NCBI GenBank assembly: GCA_903882745.1 | Contig: CAIRYG010000007.1 | Span: forward strand, 1 to 64,000 | Origin: an uncultured Gemmatimonadota bacterium | GTDB lineage: Bacteria > Gemmatimonadota > Gemmatimonadetes > Gemmatimonadales > Gemmatimonadaceae | DNA: 64,000 nt | Direction: 5' to 3' | Part shown: piece by piece, positions 10,374 through 20,200 of the stretch | Numbering within the stretch: position 1 is the first letter of the stretch | How the letters are laid out: each line of letters opens with the position of its first letter | Notes under the pieces: generated by a model | What the model was told of the DNA's origin: nothing | What the model saw: only the letters and a program-made list of their open reading frames with translations | Database searches by the model: none | Made by a program: the position numbers and the translations under genes

Positions 10374-10976
10374 TTACTCGCGCAGGTGTTCCAGCGCCTC
10401 GCGCAGCTGGGAGCGGGCGCGGTGGATGTAGGTCTTGACCGTGCCCAGCGGGAGGTCGAGGGTGGCAGCGATTTCTTCGTAGGAGCGCCCCTCGACGTGC
10501 CGGAGCATGATGCAGGCGCGGTACTCGGGGCGGAGCGCGCCGATGGCCCGCTCGATGGCTGAGCCCAGCTCCTTGGCGGCCATCGCGTCGAGCGCGTTCT
10601 CGCCCCCTGCGTCGATGTCGAACGCGCTGGCCTCCGCTTCAGCTGCGGTGGCGGCGTGCGGGGAGCCGTCGATCGAGATGGTGTTGAGCTGCCGTCGCCG
10701 GAGGAAGTCGATGGCGATGTTGTTGGCGATTTTGAAGAGCCAGCTCGAGAATTTGAACTCGGGCCTATACTTGTCGATGTTGTTCAGGACCTTGATGAAG
10801 GCGTCCTGGGAGAGGTCTTCGGCGGTCGCGGTGTCGCGCACCATGCGGAAGATCAGCGTGAAGACCGGGCGCTCATACCGACGCACGAGCTCGCGAAAGG
10901 CGTCCTCGCGGCCCTGTTGGGCGAGCGTGACCACATCTGCGTCGGGGGCGTTGGTGAGGTCGAGAAATGCGGGCAT
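10374..10976 (-). CDS. ECF RNA polymerase sigma factor (RpoE-like)
   Basis: Directs RNA polymerase to a stress regulon. About 200 residues: region 2 shows DLSQDAFIKVLNNIDKYRP and FKFSSWLFKIANNIAIDFLR, and region 4 shows LRPEYRACIMLRHVEG, SYEEIAATLDLPLGTVKTYI and HRARSQLREAL. Only regions 2 and 4 are present, as in ECF sigmas. I use ATG 10976 because AGGGA lies 6 bases before it; ATG 11009 lacks a ribosome site and would leave 20 bases to the divergent ubiE start. It is the first gene of the operon containing the anti-sigma factor and two envelope proteins, and is likely autoregulated, though I cannot see a certain promoter. Confidence 0.9.
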   Translation of the reverse strand: MPAFLDLTNAPDADVVTLAQQGREDAFRELVRRYERPVFTLIFRMVRDTATAEDLSQDAFIKVLNNIDKYRPEFKFSSWLFKIANNIAIDFLRRRQLNTISIDGSPHAATAAEAEASAFDIDAGGENALDAMAAKELGSAIERAIGALRPEYRACIMLRHVEGRSYEEIAATLDLPLGTVKTYIHRARSQLREALEHLRE

Positions 10977-11029
10977 GCGCGTCCCTGTAACTTGCCCGAC
11001 CTCTCGCATCTGGGCAACTTTCAGGGCTC

Positions 11030-11791
11030 ATGACAGCCACTGAAATCGAGGCCTCCCGAGAAGCGCAGGAAGCGCGCGCCGCCGCTGCCGGAGCACCGGG
11101 CAAGCGCCAGTATGTGCAGCGCATCTTCTCGGAGATTGCGCCGCGCTACGACCTGCTCAACCGCCTGCTCTCGCTCGGGATCGACCGCCAATGGCGGAAG
11201 GTCGCCTTGCGCACCCTCAACTGGGAGCGCGTCAGCGACGGCACGTATCTCGATCTCTGCGCGGGAACGCTCGACGTCGGGACGGAGTTGAGTCGTCGTC
11301 CGGGATTCCGCGGACACATTGTCGGCGCGGACTTCGCCGAGCCGATGTTACGCGCGGGCAAGGGCAAGGCGAGTCCCGATGTGTTGGCGCCGGTGGTGGC
11401 CGATGCGTTGTCCCTTCCGCTCTCGAGCAACAGCTGCGCTGGGGCGATCGTTGCCTTCGGGATTCGCAATGTGGCGTCGCTCGATGCAGGGCTCGCAGAG
11501 GTGTACCGCGTGCTGAAGCCGGGCGCACGGTTTGTGATTCTGGAGTTTTCAACACCGCGTGCGCCGCTGGTGCGTGGTGCGTATCTGTTCTACTTCCATC
11601 GGGTGTTGCCGGTGATCGGCGGGCTGATCAGCGGGCACCGTACGGCATACAAATATCTGCCGGATTCGGTGGCGAACTTTCCTGAGACTGAAGAACTGGC
11701 GCGTCGCATGACCGCCGCGGGCTTCACGGCGGTCAGCTATACGCCGCAGACTTTTGGGATTGCCGCCATCCATCACGGCACGAAGGACTAA
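11030..11791 (+). CDS. ubiE: demethylmenaquinone / 2-polyprenyl-1,4-benzoquinol C-methyltransferase
   Basis: Adds the ring methyl group from S-adenosylmethionine in menaquinone (or ubiquinone) synthesis. The family signature YVQRIFSEIAPRYDLLNRLL opens the fold, followed by the SAM site YLDLCAGTLDVG and the second signature around FVILEFSTP. The C-terminal part (FYFHRVLPVIGG, YKYLPDSVANFPE) is also diagnostic. The length of 253 is normal. It heads a tightly packed run with ubiD, ubiA and ubiX, divergent from the sigma factor operon. Given the neighbours, the quinone is most likely menaquinone. Confidence 0.95.
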   Translation: MTATEIEASREAQEARAAAAGAPGKRQYVQRIFSEIAPRYDLLNRLLSLGIDRQWRKVALRTLNWERVSDGTYLDLCAGTLDVGTELSRRPGFRGHIVGADFAEPMLRAGKGKASPDVLAPVVADALSLPLSSNSCAGAIVAFGIRNVASLDAGLAEVYRVLKPGARFVILEFSTPRAPLVRGAYLFYFHRVLPVIGGLISGHRTAYKYLPDSVANFPETEELARRMTAAGFTAVSYTPQTFGIAAIHHGTKD

Positions 11792-11798
11792 GCACACC

Positions 11799-13280
11799 GT
11801 GTCTATCGATACCCTATCCGAATTTCTCGACGCGATCGACGCGATCGGTGAGTTGCGTCGCATCTCCGAGCCCGTGAAGGTCGAGCTGGAGATGTGCGAG
11901 ATTGTCGACCGCGTGAGCAAGCAGCCCGGGGGCGGCATGGCGCTGCTGTTCGAGAAGCCGGTGCTTGCCGACGGCACCATCTCGCAGTTCCCGGTCGCGA
12001 TCAACCTCTTCGGTTCCATGAACCGAATGGCGCTCTCGCTCGGTGTGAAGTCGCTCGACGAGCACGGGGACCGCATTACCAAGCTGATGGACCTCAAAGT
12101 GCCCGAGGGGCTGCTCGGCAAGCTCTCGTTGCTGCCACGCTTGCTCGAAGTGGCCAAGTTCCCGCCGCGCATGAAGAGCGGAACGCCGTCATGCCAGGAA
12201 ATTGTCTGGCGTGGCGATGACATCGATCTGCGAAAGATTCCGGTGCTCACCACCTGGCCCGATGACGGAGGTCCGTTCATCACGCTGCCCATGGTGATCA
12301 GCAAGGATCCCAAGCGCGGCATCCGGAACGTCGGCATGTACCGTGTGCAGGTGATGGGGAAGGACACCGTCGCGATGCACTGGCAGCGCCACAAGGTAGG
12401 CGCCGCTCACTGGCGCGAGATGGCCGAGAAGGGCGAGAAGATGCCGGTGTGTATCGGGATCGGTGGCGATCCAGCCTCGATGTACTCGGCGAGCGCGCCG
12501 CTGCCGCCGACCGTGGACGAGTTCATCTTCGCCGGGTTCCTGCGCAAGGCGCCGGTGCATCTCACCAAGGCGCTGACCTGTGATCTCGAAGTGCCGGCCG
12601 ACGCAGAGATTGTGCTCGAGGGCTATATCGATCCGGCGGAAGCGCTGGTGACGGAAGGCCCCTTTGGCGATCACACCGGCTACTACTCCGAGGCCGACCT
12701 GTATCCGCTAGTGCATATCACGGCGGTCACGATGCGGCGCAACGCGGTGTACGCGGCGACGATCGTTGGGCGTCCGCCGATGGAGGACTTCTATCTCGGT
12801 CACGCCACGGAGCGGATTTTCCTGCCGCTGCTCAAGCTGACGATCCCCGAAATCGTGGATTATCACATGCCCGCCGAGGGGGTGTTTCACAACCTCGTGT
12901 TCGTGAGCATCAAGAAGGAATATCCTGGGCATGCCCACAAGGTGATGAATGCCATGTGGGGGCAGGGGTTGATGTCGCTCGCGAAGGTGCTGGTGATTGT
13001 GGACTCGTGGGTGAATGTGCGGAATCCGCAGGAAGCGTGGTGGGTGGCGTTGAACAACATCGATCCCGAGCGGGATGTGCGCTTTACCATGGGCCCCGTG
13101 GATGTGCTCGATCACGCGAGTCGTGCGTTCACGTACGGGAGCAAGATGGGGCTCGACGCCACGAAGAAGTTCCCTGAGGAAGGGTTCACGCGAAACTGGC
13201 CGCAGGTGATTGAGATGGATGCCGCGACACGGGCCAAGGTTGACGCGATGTGGCCGACGCTTGGGCTCGACGCTCAGTGA
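11799..13280 (+). CDS. ubiD: UbiD-family prenyl-FMN-dependent decarboxylase
   Basis: Removes the ring carboxyl group during quinone synthesis, using prenylated FMN supplied by UbiX. The GTG start at 11799 sits 7 bases after the ubiE stop; the ATG at 11754 would overlap ubiE by 38 bases. At 493 residues it matches the family. Visible marks are the GGGMALLFEKP segment, TEGPFGDHTGYYSEADLYP with the conserved acidic residue, AATIVGRPPMEDFYLG, and LNNIDPERDVRFTMGPVDVL near the C-terminus. It is translationally coupled to ubiA through a 4-base overlap. Confidence 0.94.
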   Translation: MSIDTLSEFLDAIDAIGELRRISEPVKVELEMCEIVDRVSKQPGGGMALLFEKPVLADGTISQFPVAINLFGSMNRMALSLGVKSLDEHGDRITKLMDLKVPEGLLGKLSLLPRLLEVAKFPPRMKSGTPSCQEIVWRGDDIDLRKIPVLTTWPDDGGPFITLPMVISKDPKRGIRNVGMYRVQVMGKDTVAMHWQRHKVGAAHWREMAEKGEKMPVCIGIGGDPASMYSASAPLPPTVDEFIFAGFLRKAPVHLTKALTCDLEVPADAEIVLEGYIDPAEALVTEGPFGDHTGYYSEADLYPLVHITAVTMRRNAVYAATIVGRPPMEDFYLGHATERIFLPLLKLTIPEIVDYHMPAEGVFHNLVFVSIKKEYPGHAHKVMNAMWGQGLMSLAKVLVIVDSWVNVRNPQEAWWVALNNIDPERDVRFTMGPVDVLDHASRAFTYGSKMGLDATKKFPEEGFTRNWPQVIEMDAATRAKVDAMWPTLGLDAQ

Positions 13281-14203
13281 CGCAGACGGCGGGGCCGAGC
13301 GGGGCCGAGGTCGTGCGCGAAGGGCAAACCTTTGCCGGTGGGTCGCGGCTCGTGCGGTATGCGAACTTCGTGAAGCTGCCGCACACGGTGTTCGCACTGC
13401 CGTTCGCGCTCGTGGGTGTTACACTCGCAACGTATCACGCGCCGCTGACCTGGTCGGTGCTCGGGTGGGTGGTGCTCGCTTTTACCTCCGCACGGTTTGC
13501 CGCGATGGGGTTCAATCGCGTGACGGATCGGGTGTTTGACGCGGCGAATCCCCGCACGGCGATGCGCGAGATTCCCAGCGGCACGATGTCGGTCGGCGAA
13601 GCGTGGGGGTCGATTGTGGTTGCGCTGGTGGTGTTTGCCTATGCGTCGTACCGACTGAACCCGCTCTGCTTTGCGCTCTCGCCGGTGGCGGCGGCTTGGA
13701 TTTTCTTTTATTCGCTCTGCAAGCGCTTCACGCGCTGGTCGCATTTGGTGCTCGGGCTCGGCTTAGGCATTGCCCCCGTGGGTGGGTATTTGGCGGTCAC
13801 CGGCCAGTGGGCGGAGCCGTGGTGGATGCTCGTCGCGCTCGCCGTGGCGGTCATGACCTGGACCGGCGGATTCGACATTCTGTACGCGCTCCAGGATATC
13901 GAGTTTGATCGCGCCAATGGGTTGCACTCGGTCCCCGCCACGCTTGGCGCGCACCGAGCGTTACTCGTGGCGCGTGTGCTTCACGTGGGGACGGTGCTGC
14001 ATCTGGCGGCGGTGGGCTATGTGACCGGGGCCGGGGTGCTGTACGGCGTTGGTGTGGTAGTGGCCGCGGGGATGCTCGCGTTCGAGCATACGTTGCTGTC
14101 GGCGGAGGATGTGACGAAGGTCGACAAAGCCTTCTTTACGGTGAACATGGCGCTCTCGACCACATTTTTTGCCTTTGTCCTTGCGGAGCGGTTGACCCGA
14201 TGA
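13277..14203 (+). CDS. ubiA: UbiA-family aromatic prenyltransferase (UbiA/MqnP-like)
   Basis: An integral membrane enzyme that joins a polyprenyl chain to an aromatic acid. The two Asp-rich magnesium-diphosphate motifs are clear: NRVTDRVFDAANPRT and DILYALQDIEFDRANG. About eight to nine hydrophobic helices follow the opening YANFVKLPHTVFALPFALVG. The start is GTG 13277, overlapping the ubiD TGA in GTGA; ATG 13250 would overlap by 31 bases. The stop overlaps ubiX in ATGA. Together with UbiD and UbiX it may be the MqnP step of the futalosine menaquinone route; the sequence alone does not separate this from 4-hydroxybenzoate prenylation. Confidence 0.93.
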   Translation: MTQTAGPSGAEVVREGQTFAGGSRLVRYANFVKLPHTVFALPFALVGVTLATYHAPLTWSVLGWVVLAFTSARFAAMGFNRVTDRVFDAANPRTAMREIPSGTMSVGEAWGSIVVALVVFAYASYRLNPLCFALSPVAAAWIFFYSLCKRFTRWSHLVLGLGLGIAPVGGYLAVTGQWAEPWWMLVALAVAVMTWTGGFDILYALQDIEFDRANGLHSVPATLGAHRALLVARVLHVGTVLHLAAVGYVTGAGVLYGVGVVVAAGMLAFEHTLLSAEDVTKVDKAFFTVNMALSTTFFAFVLAERLTR

Positions 14204-14817
14204 GCCGCGCCTTGCCGATTGTGATGGCGCTGACTGGCGCGTCGGGCGCGCCGTACGGCATCCGGCTTCTGGAACAACTCGTGCTGGCCGAACGTCCGGT
14301 GCGGCTGATTGTGTCGTCGCACGGATTCCGGTTGCTCCGCACCGAGAGCGATGTGCAGGACGTCGCCGGCCTGCGTGCGCACATTGGCGAGACGGCGTTC
14401 GATCGCTATGTGACCGTGTACGACGACGCCGACCGTGGCGCTGCGCCTGCCTCGGGCAGCTCCAAGACGGCCGGGATGGTGATCTGCCCCTGCTCAATGG
14501 GGACACTCGCCTCAATCGCCGCGGGGACCTCGCGCTCGCTTGTGGAACGCGCGGCCGATGTGACGCTCAAGGAGCGCCGTCCGCTGATTCTGGTGCCGCG
14601 CGAGACGCCGCTCTCGGCGATCCATCTCGAGAACATGCTCCGCCTGACGCGCGCGGGCGCGGTGGTGATGCCGGCTGCGCCGGGGTTCTACAATCGCCCC
14701 ACGAGTATCGCCCAGTTGGTGGACTTTATGGTCGCCCGCGTGCTGGACCATCTGGATGTTCCGCAGACGCTCGCGCCCCGCTGGGGGGAGCCTACGGATG
14801 CTGATCGGGCTGATTAG
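14200..14817 (+). CDS. ubiX: flavin prenyltransferase
   Basis: Makes prenylated FMN, the cofactor of UbiD, from FMN and dimethylallyl phosphate. The 205-residue chain starts MSRALPIVMALTGASGAPYG, the FMN-binding segment, and contains VICPCSMGTLASIAAG and PLILVPRETPLSAIHLENML, both family hallmarks. It overlaps ubiA by 4 bases and the next gene by 20, so all four quinone genes form one coupled operon. Confidence 0.95.
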   Translation: MSRALPIVMALTGASGAPYGIRLLEQLVLAERPVRLIVSSHGFRLLRTESDVQDVAGLRAHIGETAFDRYVTVYDDADRGAAPASGSSKTAGMVICPCSMGTLASIAAGTSRSLVERAADVTLKERRPLILVPRETPLSAIHLENMLRLTRAGAVVMPAAPGFYNRPTSIAQLVDFMVARVLDHLDVPQTLAPRWGEPTDADRAD

Positions 14818-15265
14818 CGACACGCACGGCCTGCTCCGTCCGGCCGTCCACGAGGCGCTGGCCGGGGTGGAGCTCATTCTCCACGCGGGGGATGTCGGCG
14901 ATCAGGACATTTTGGACGAACTGGCGCTGATTGCGCCGGTGCACGCGGTCCTCGGGAACACCGATGACCCGTTCGGGCTGTACCTGCCGCGTGCCATTGA
15001 CCTCGTGCTAGGCGGCCTCACGGTTCACGTGAGCCACGGCCACGAACTCGGGCGCCCACAGCCTGAACGGGTCGCCGCGGCCTATGACGCCGACGTCTGT
15101 ATCTACGGGCACACCCATATCCAGAAAATTGAGCGGGTTGGCCACCAGCTGATCGTGAATCCGGGGGCCGCCGGGGCTCGTCGGTTCAACCTGATGCCCA
15201 GTGTGGCCCGGTTGACCATTCGGGACGGCCTCGCTGAGGCAATTTTGGTCGATTTGCCCGTCTGA
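14798..15265 (+). CDS. YfcE/MJ0936-type metallophosphoesterase
   Basis: A small (155-residue) two-metal phosphodiesterase of the calcineurin-like superfamily. Metal-ligand motifs appear in order: LISDTHG (residues 5-11), HAGDVGD, LGNTDDP, VSHGHELG and CIYGHTHIQK, ending with the LIVNPGAAGARRF segment typical of YfcE. ATG 14798 gives the standard family N-terminus MLIGLISDTHG; it lies inside the end of ubiX. The natural substrate is unknown. A short CCGAGG-GT-CCTCGG stem starts right after the stop but has no T-run. Confidence 0.9.
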   Translation: MLIGLISDTHGLLRPAVHEALAGVELILHAGDVGDQDILDELALIAPVHAVLGNTDDPFGLYLPRAIDLVLGGLTVHVSHGHELGRPQPERVAAAYDADVCIYGHTHIQKIERVGHQLIVNPGAAGARRFNLMPSVARLTIRDGLAEAILVDLPV

Positions 15266-15379
15266 CCGAGGGTCCTCGGCGTCATCAGTCCGGGGAGGGT
15301 GTGCGTTAGAGAGAGGTGCCGCATTGCCGGGTCGTCCACCGAGCGGCACATTTGAAGTCTCTATTCCCGCCCATTGGAG

Positions 15380-17251
15380 ATGCCCGTGCCCCGTTTGCTC
15401 CGTGTCCTCGCCCTGGCGAGCTGCGCCTGTTGCATTGCAGCCACCGTTGGCGCGCAGTCCAAGCCAGCCGTCACCTCCTGGCCTGCCAATGTGAAGCCGG
15501 TCTGGCCGGACGAAGGACCGTATAAGTGGGCGCCGCGGCCGACCACCAAAGAGATCACGGCGAATGATCTGCGCACCCGTCTCTATGGCATCGCCGACGA
15601 CTCCATGCTCGGGCGCCGCATTGGCGATCCGACCAACTACAAGACCACCGGCTACATCGCGAACGAGTTCAAGCGACTCGGGCTCAAGCCAGCCGGCGAC
15701 AATGGCACCTGGTTCCAGAATCTCGCCTACGGCCCGAGTGCGTTCGACGCGTCCAAGACCACGCTCGTTGCCGATGGTGCGGCGATGGCGCTGAAGACCG
15801 ATTTCATTCCGCTCGTGCCCAATGCGGCCACTGGCATTGGAAGCAAGGCTGAGCTGACGAATATTCCCGTGGTGTTTGCGGGGCGCTGGGGGGAGACCAC
15901 CGCGCTCGACGCGGCCGCATTCAAGGGGAAGATTGCCGTGTACCTGGGTGGCCCGGCAGCGGCGGCAGGTGGACGTGGCGGCGCGGCGACCGCGACGGTG
16001 CCCCGCTGCGACTCGGTGCCCAATCGCTTTGGTGCAGCGGCGGCCGTCATTGCTGACGCTGCGACCGCAGCCTCAGCTGCGGGCCGTGGTGGACGCGGCG
16101 GTGGCGCTGGTGCCACACGCGACGCGCGCGCGGTGACCGCGGGTGCAGTGGCCGTTCTGTATGTGAACCTCGACGGCATGACCCCGGCGGCAGTCGCTGC
16201 GGCGCTCGCGCCCCGTTCCGGAATGGAAGCGGCCCCGATTGCAGCTCCAGCGGCGGCGTCGATCTCGAATGCGGCGGCTACCAAGCTGTTCGGCAAGCCC
16301 GTTGATCAGCTGACCGTCGGTGCGACTGGTTCCGCGGTGTCGGCCAACTGGAACTACGCCTTCAAAATGTCTGACACCCCGGCGCGCAACGTGATTGCGG
16401 TGCTGCCGGGCTCAGATCCGACGCTCGCCGGCGAGTACGTCTTAGTTGGCGCGCACAACGATCACGTGGGCACGTTGGCTGCGTCGGTCGATCACGACTC
16501 GACCCGCGCGGTGAACTCGGTGACGCGTCGCCAGGGCTCAAACGACCCGTCCTGCCGCCCGACCCCCGACCAGCAGCATCAGATTGACTCGCTGATCGCG
16601 CGCGCCCGCAGCATCCGCCCGATTCGACGCGACTCCGTGATGAATGGCGCCGACGACGATGGCTCTGGCACGGTCGTCCTCCTCGAAATCGCGGAGAAGT
16701 TTGCATCGGAGAAGCCCAAGCGCTCGATCATCTTCATCTCGCATCAGGGCGAGGAATCGGGACTGCTGGGCTCCAAATGGTTTACCGATCACCCCACGTT
16801 GCCGCTCGACAAGATCGTCGCCGCTCACAACATGGACATGGTGGGGAAGGGACGCGTGGAGCAGGTGAAGTTCGGTGGGCCGACGTCGCTGCAGACGTTA
16901 GGGTCACGTCGCTTGTCGCGTGAGTTCGGCGACATTATCGATTCGGTGAATGCCGTGCGCAGCGAAACGATGGCGATTGATAAGACGTGGGAAGTGCCGT
17001 CGAATCCGATGAACCGGTTCTGCCGGAGCGATCAGGTGAACTACGTTCGCAAGGACATTCCGGTGACCTACTTCTCGCTGGGATATGCGCAGGATTATCA
17101 CATGGCCACGGACGAGCCGCAGTACATCGAGTACGAGCATGCGGCTCGTGTGGGGCGCTTCGTTCACGACGTCATGATGGCCGTCGCCATGCGCAAGGAC
17201 AAACCGGCGATCGCGGGCGCTGACCCGACCATGCCGAGCTGCAACCGCTGA
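15380..17251 (+). CDS. secreted M28-family zinc peptidase with Gly/Ala-rich insert
   Basis: Paralogue of the 5.9 kb peptidase. The core motifs are AHNDHVG, GADDDGSGTVVLLEIAEK, GEESGLLGSKWF, HNMDMVGKG and the final DYHMATDEPQYIEYEH region. ATG 15380 gives a signal peptide with LALASCACC then VGAQ; the sequence allows either signal peptidase I cleavage at VGA-Q or lipidation at LASC. TTG 15374 is also in frame, and GTG 15386 is better spaced from GGAG, so the start is open by a few codons. A low-complexity Ala/Gly/Arg-rich segment (about residues 193-250, with GGRGG and GRGGRGGG) interrupts the PA-like region and is absent from the paralogue. The next gene starts on its stop codon. Confidence 0.9.
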   Translation: MPVPRLLRVLALASCACCIAATVGAQSKPAVTSWPANVKPVWPDEGPYKWAPRPTTKEITANDLRTRLYGIADDSMLGRRIGDPTNYKTTGYIANEFKRLGLKPAGDNGTWFQNLAYGPSAFDASKTTLVADGAAMALKTDFIPLVPNAATGIGSKAELTNIPVVFAGRWGETTALDAAAFKGKIAVYLGGPAAAAGGRGGAATATVPRCDSVPNRFGAAAAVIADAATAASAAGRGGRGGGAGATRDARAVTAGAVAVLYVNLDGMTPAAVAAALAPRSGMEAAPIAAPAAASISNAAATKLFGKPVDQLTVGATGSAVSANWNYAFKMSDTPARNVIAVLPGSDPTLAGEYVLVGAHNDHVGTLAASVDHDSTRAVNSVTRRQGSNDPSCRPTPDQQHQIDSLIARARSIRPIRRDSVMNGADDDGSGTVVLLEIAEKFASEKPKRSIIFISHQGEESGLLGSKWFTDHPTLPLDKIVAAHNMDMVGKGRVEQVKFGGPTSLQTLGSRRLSREFGDIIDSVNAVRSETMAIDKTWEVPSNPMNRFCRSDQVNYVRKDIPVTYFSLGYAQDYHMATDEPQYIEYEHAARVGRFVHDVMMAVAMRKDKPAIAGADPTMPSCNR

Positions 17252-20200
17252 TGTTCCCCCTCTCTTATCCCGAGCCCATGTCCGAGATGTCACCTCGTTC
17301 CGTGTTCGTTCGCTCAACCCGTCGCGTCGTGTTGGCCACGGGCCTGATGGCCGTCGCCGCGGCCGCGATCGGTGCCCAGCAGTACACGACTGAAACACGA
17401 GACCCCAAGCAGAAGCAGGATGAGGGGTTCGCCAAGGACTACAAGGCGTGGCTCGCGAATCCGAAGCACGGGAGCCCGTTGGTGGATCACCTGCCGCTCG
17501 TGGCCGGGATCCCCACGCCCAAGGACATTATCGGCTACCATGCCGGTGCGCCCAAGAAGCTCACGTACTACGCCGACCAGCTGAAGTACTATCGCGCGCT
17601 CGCCAAGGCGACGCCGCGCGTGCGTGTCGAGACCATTGGCAAGTCCGATGAAGGACGTGAACTCGTGGTCGTGTGGGTGTCGAGCGACGCGAACATGAAG
17701 AACATCGCGCAGAATCGCGCGAACCTCGCCAAGATTGCGGATCCACGCGGCACAAGCGAGGACGCGATTCGCGAGCTGATCACCAAGACCAAGCCGCACT
17801 ACCATCTGATGGGCGGCTTGCACAGCGGTGAGACCGGCCCGTCGGAGATGCTGATGGAGCTCGTGTATCGCTTGGCGACCGAGACGTCGCCGATCATCAC
17901 GCAGATCCGCAACAACGTGTACGTGTCGGTCACCCCGGTCGCCGATGCCGACGGCCGCGACCGCAATGTGGACTGGTTTTATAAGGGGCTCGAGTTTGCC
18001 GCCGCGAATCCAACGCCGGCAGCAGCGCCTGGTGCTCCAGGTGCTCCAGGTGCGGCGGCTGCTCCGTTCGGCGGCGGTGGTGGCGGACGCGGCGGCGCTG
18101 GTGGCATTGGCGCCCTGCCGTACTGGGGGAAGTACGTGTACCACGACAACAATCGCGACATCAACGTCGACCTGATGCAGATGCGCGCGATCATCGACTG
18201 GTACTTCACGGCCCATCCGCCGATCATGCACGATCTGCATGAAGCGCAGTCGCTGCTCTACACCTACAGCGGTGGTCCGCCACAGAATCCGAATCTTGAT
18301 CCGATCCTGTTCGCCGAGCTTCCGTTCTTTGCGAACTATGAGCTTTCGCAGATGACGAAGTGGGGAATGCCGGGTGTCTACACGCACGCCTTCATGGACG
18401 GCTGGTCGCCGGGCTACCTCGGCTCCGTGGCGTACAACCACAACGGCTTGATGAAGATGTACGAGACGCAGTCCGGACGTGATGTCGAAGCGCCCGCTGC
18501 GGCGGCTGCGCCCGCTGCGCCGGCTGCGGCCGCTCCCGCCGTTGGTCCGACGGTCGCGAACGCTGCGGCAACGGCTCCTGTAGCCGTAGCAGCCCCAGGC
18601 GGTGGGCGTGGTGGTCGTGGCGGCGCTGGCGGTGGCGGTGGACGTGGTGGTGCTGCCGCCGCGGCGGCTCCCGTTGGCGCGACCGTCGCTGGTGCTCCGG
18701 CTCCGGCCCCTGGCGCTGGCTTCCCCGGTGGTGGTCGTGGCGGTGCCGCTGCGATTCCAACCGGTCGTGGTGGCGGGCAGGACCGCGAATGGTATCGCGG
18801 TATCCAGTTTACGCAGGAAGACATCAACACCTTCACCCGTCGCTCCAATACGAACTACATGGAGACGGGTGTGCTCTCCTCGCTGCAGCTCACCGCAATG
18901 TTCCCCGCGATGGTGCTCGAGAACTTCTACATTAAGACGCGCAACTCGATCGAAGAAGGAAAGAACAAGGCGCCGTACGGATTCGTGCTCCCCGTCCAGC
19001 GTGACATGACGAAGGTGGCCGAGTTCGTCAACATTTTGCGCATCCAGCGCATTGAAGTTGGGCAGGCCACATCTGCGTTCAAGATCGGCACCACGACCTA
19101 TCCGGCGGGCTCCTATGTGATCAAGCGCGACCAGCCCTACGGTCGCCTCGCCAAGAACTTGATTGAGAAGCAGAACTACCCCGATCAACGCCTCAATACG
19201 TACGACGACAGTGGTTGGTCGATGGGGATGGCCTTCAATATCGACTACGCGGAGATCGCCGATTCGGCGATTCTCAAAGTTGCGGTAACGGCCGTTGAGA
19301 AGGTGACCCTCGCGGGCAAGACCACCGGTGCTGGCACGGCGGGCATTGCGATCGCGCACTTGGGATCGAACAACATGATCTCGTTGCGCTACAAGCTGAA
19401 GAACGTGCCCATGCAGATCGCCGAGAAGTCGTTCAAGGTCGACAGCATGGAGTTCCCGGCCGGTTCGTTCATTGTCACCGACATGGCGCAGGCCGCTGCG
19501 GTGCGCGCTGCGGTGCAGGAGTTTGGTCTCACCGCCGCGAACCTCACCGCCAAGCCCACGGTGCCGACGCATGATGCCGATCTGCCGCGCATCGCGATTT
19601 TCTCCACCTGGGGAAACACGCAGAACCTCGGCTGGTATCGCCTGACCTTCGAGCAGTTTGGGATCCCGTACGACCTGATCTACAAGGAGCAGGTCAAGCA
19701 GGGGAACCTGCGCGCTAAGTACGAAGTGATTTTGATGGCCGAGCAGAACATGAGCAAGCAGACCGTGCTTGCTGCCCCGGCCGCCAAGCCACAGCCATAC
19801 AAAAAGAGCGAGAAGTATCAGTTCCTCGGCATGTACGGCGAGACTGATGACATGTCGGGTGGAATTGGGCAGGATGGTGTGGATGCGATCGGCGCGTTCC
19901 TCGACGCCGGTGGTACGCTGATTGCTGTCGGTGACGCCGCTCGTTTGCCGATTGACTTCGGTTGGGCGCGCAGTGTGGACAAGGCGCCGATTGCGGGGCT
20001 GACGTCGCAGCGTCCACTCGTGCAGGGCGAGATCGTGCGCCCAGAGCACCCGGTGTTCTACGGATACTCGAGCACCAAGATGCCGGTCAAGTATGTCGGT
20101 GGAAGCCCGCTGAAGGTTGGCGTGGCCGATGAAGGGAATGTGCTGGCGCGCTATGTGGGTGGTGACGGGGCTGTGCTCTCGGGGCTCATGACGGGCGCCG

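Noticed and set aside
17314-20049. A 911-residue open frame antisense to the giant M14 gene
   Set aside because: His/Arg/Glu-rich composition typical of a reverse-complement shadow in high-GC DNA; the plus strand has a signal peptide and zinc motif.
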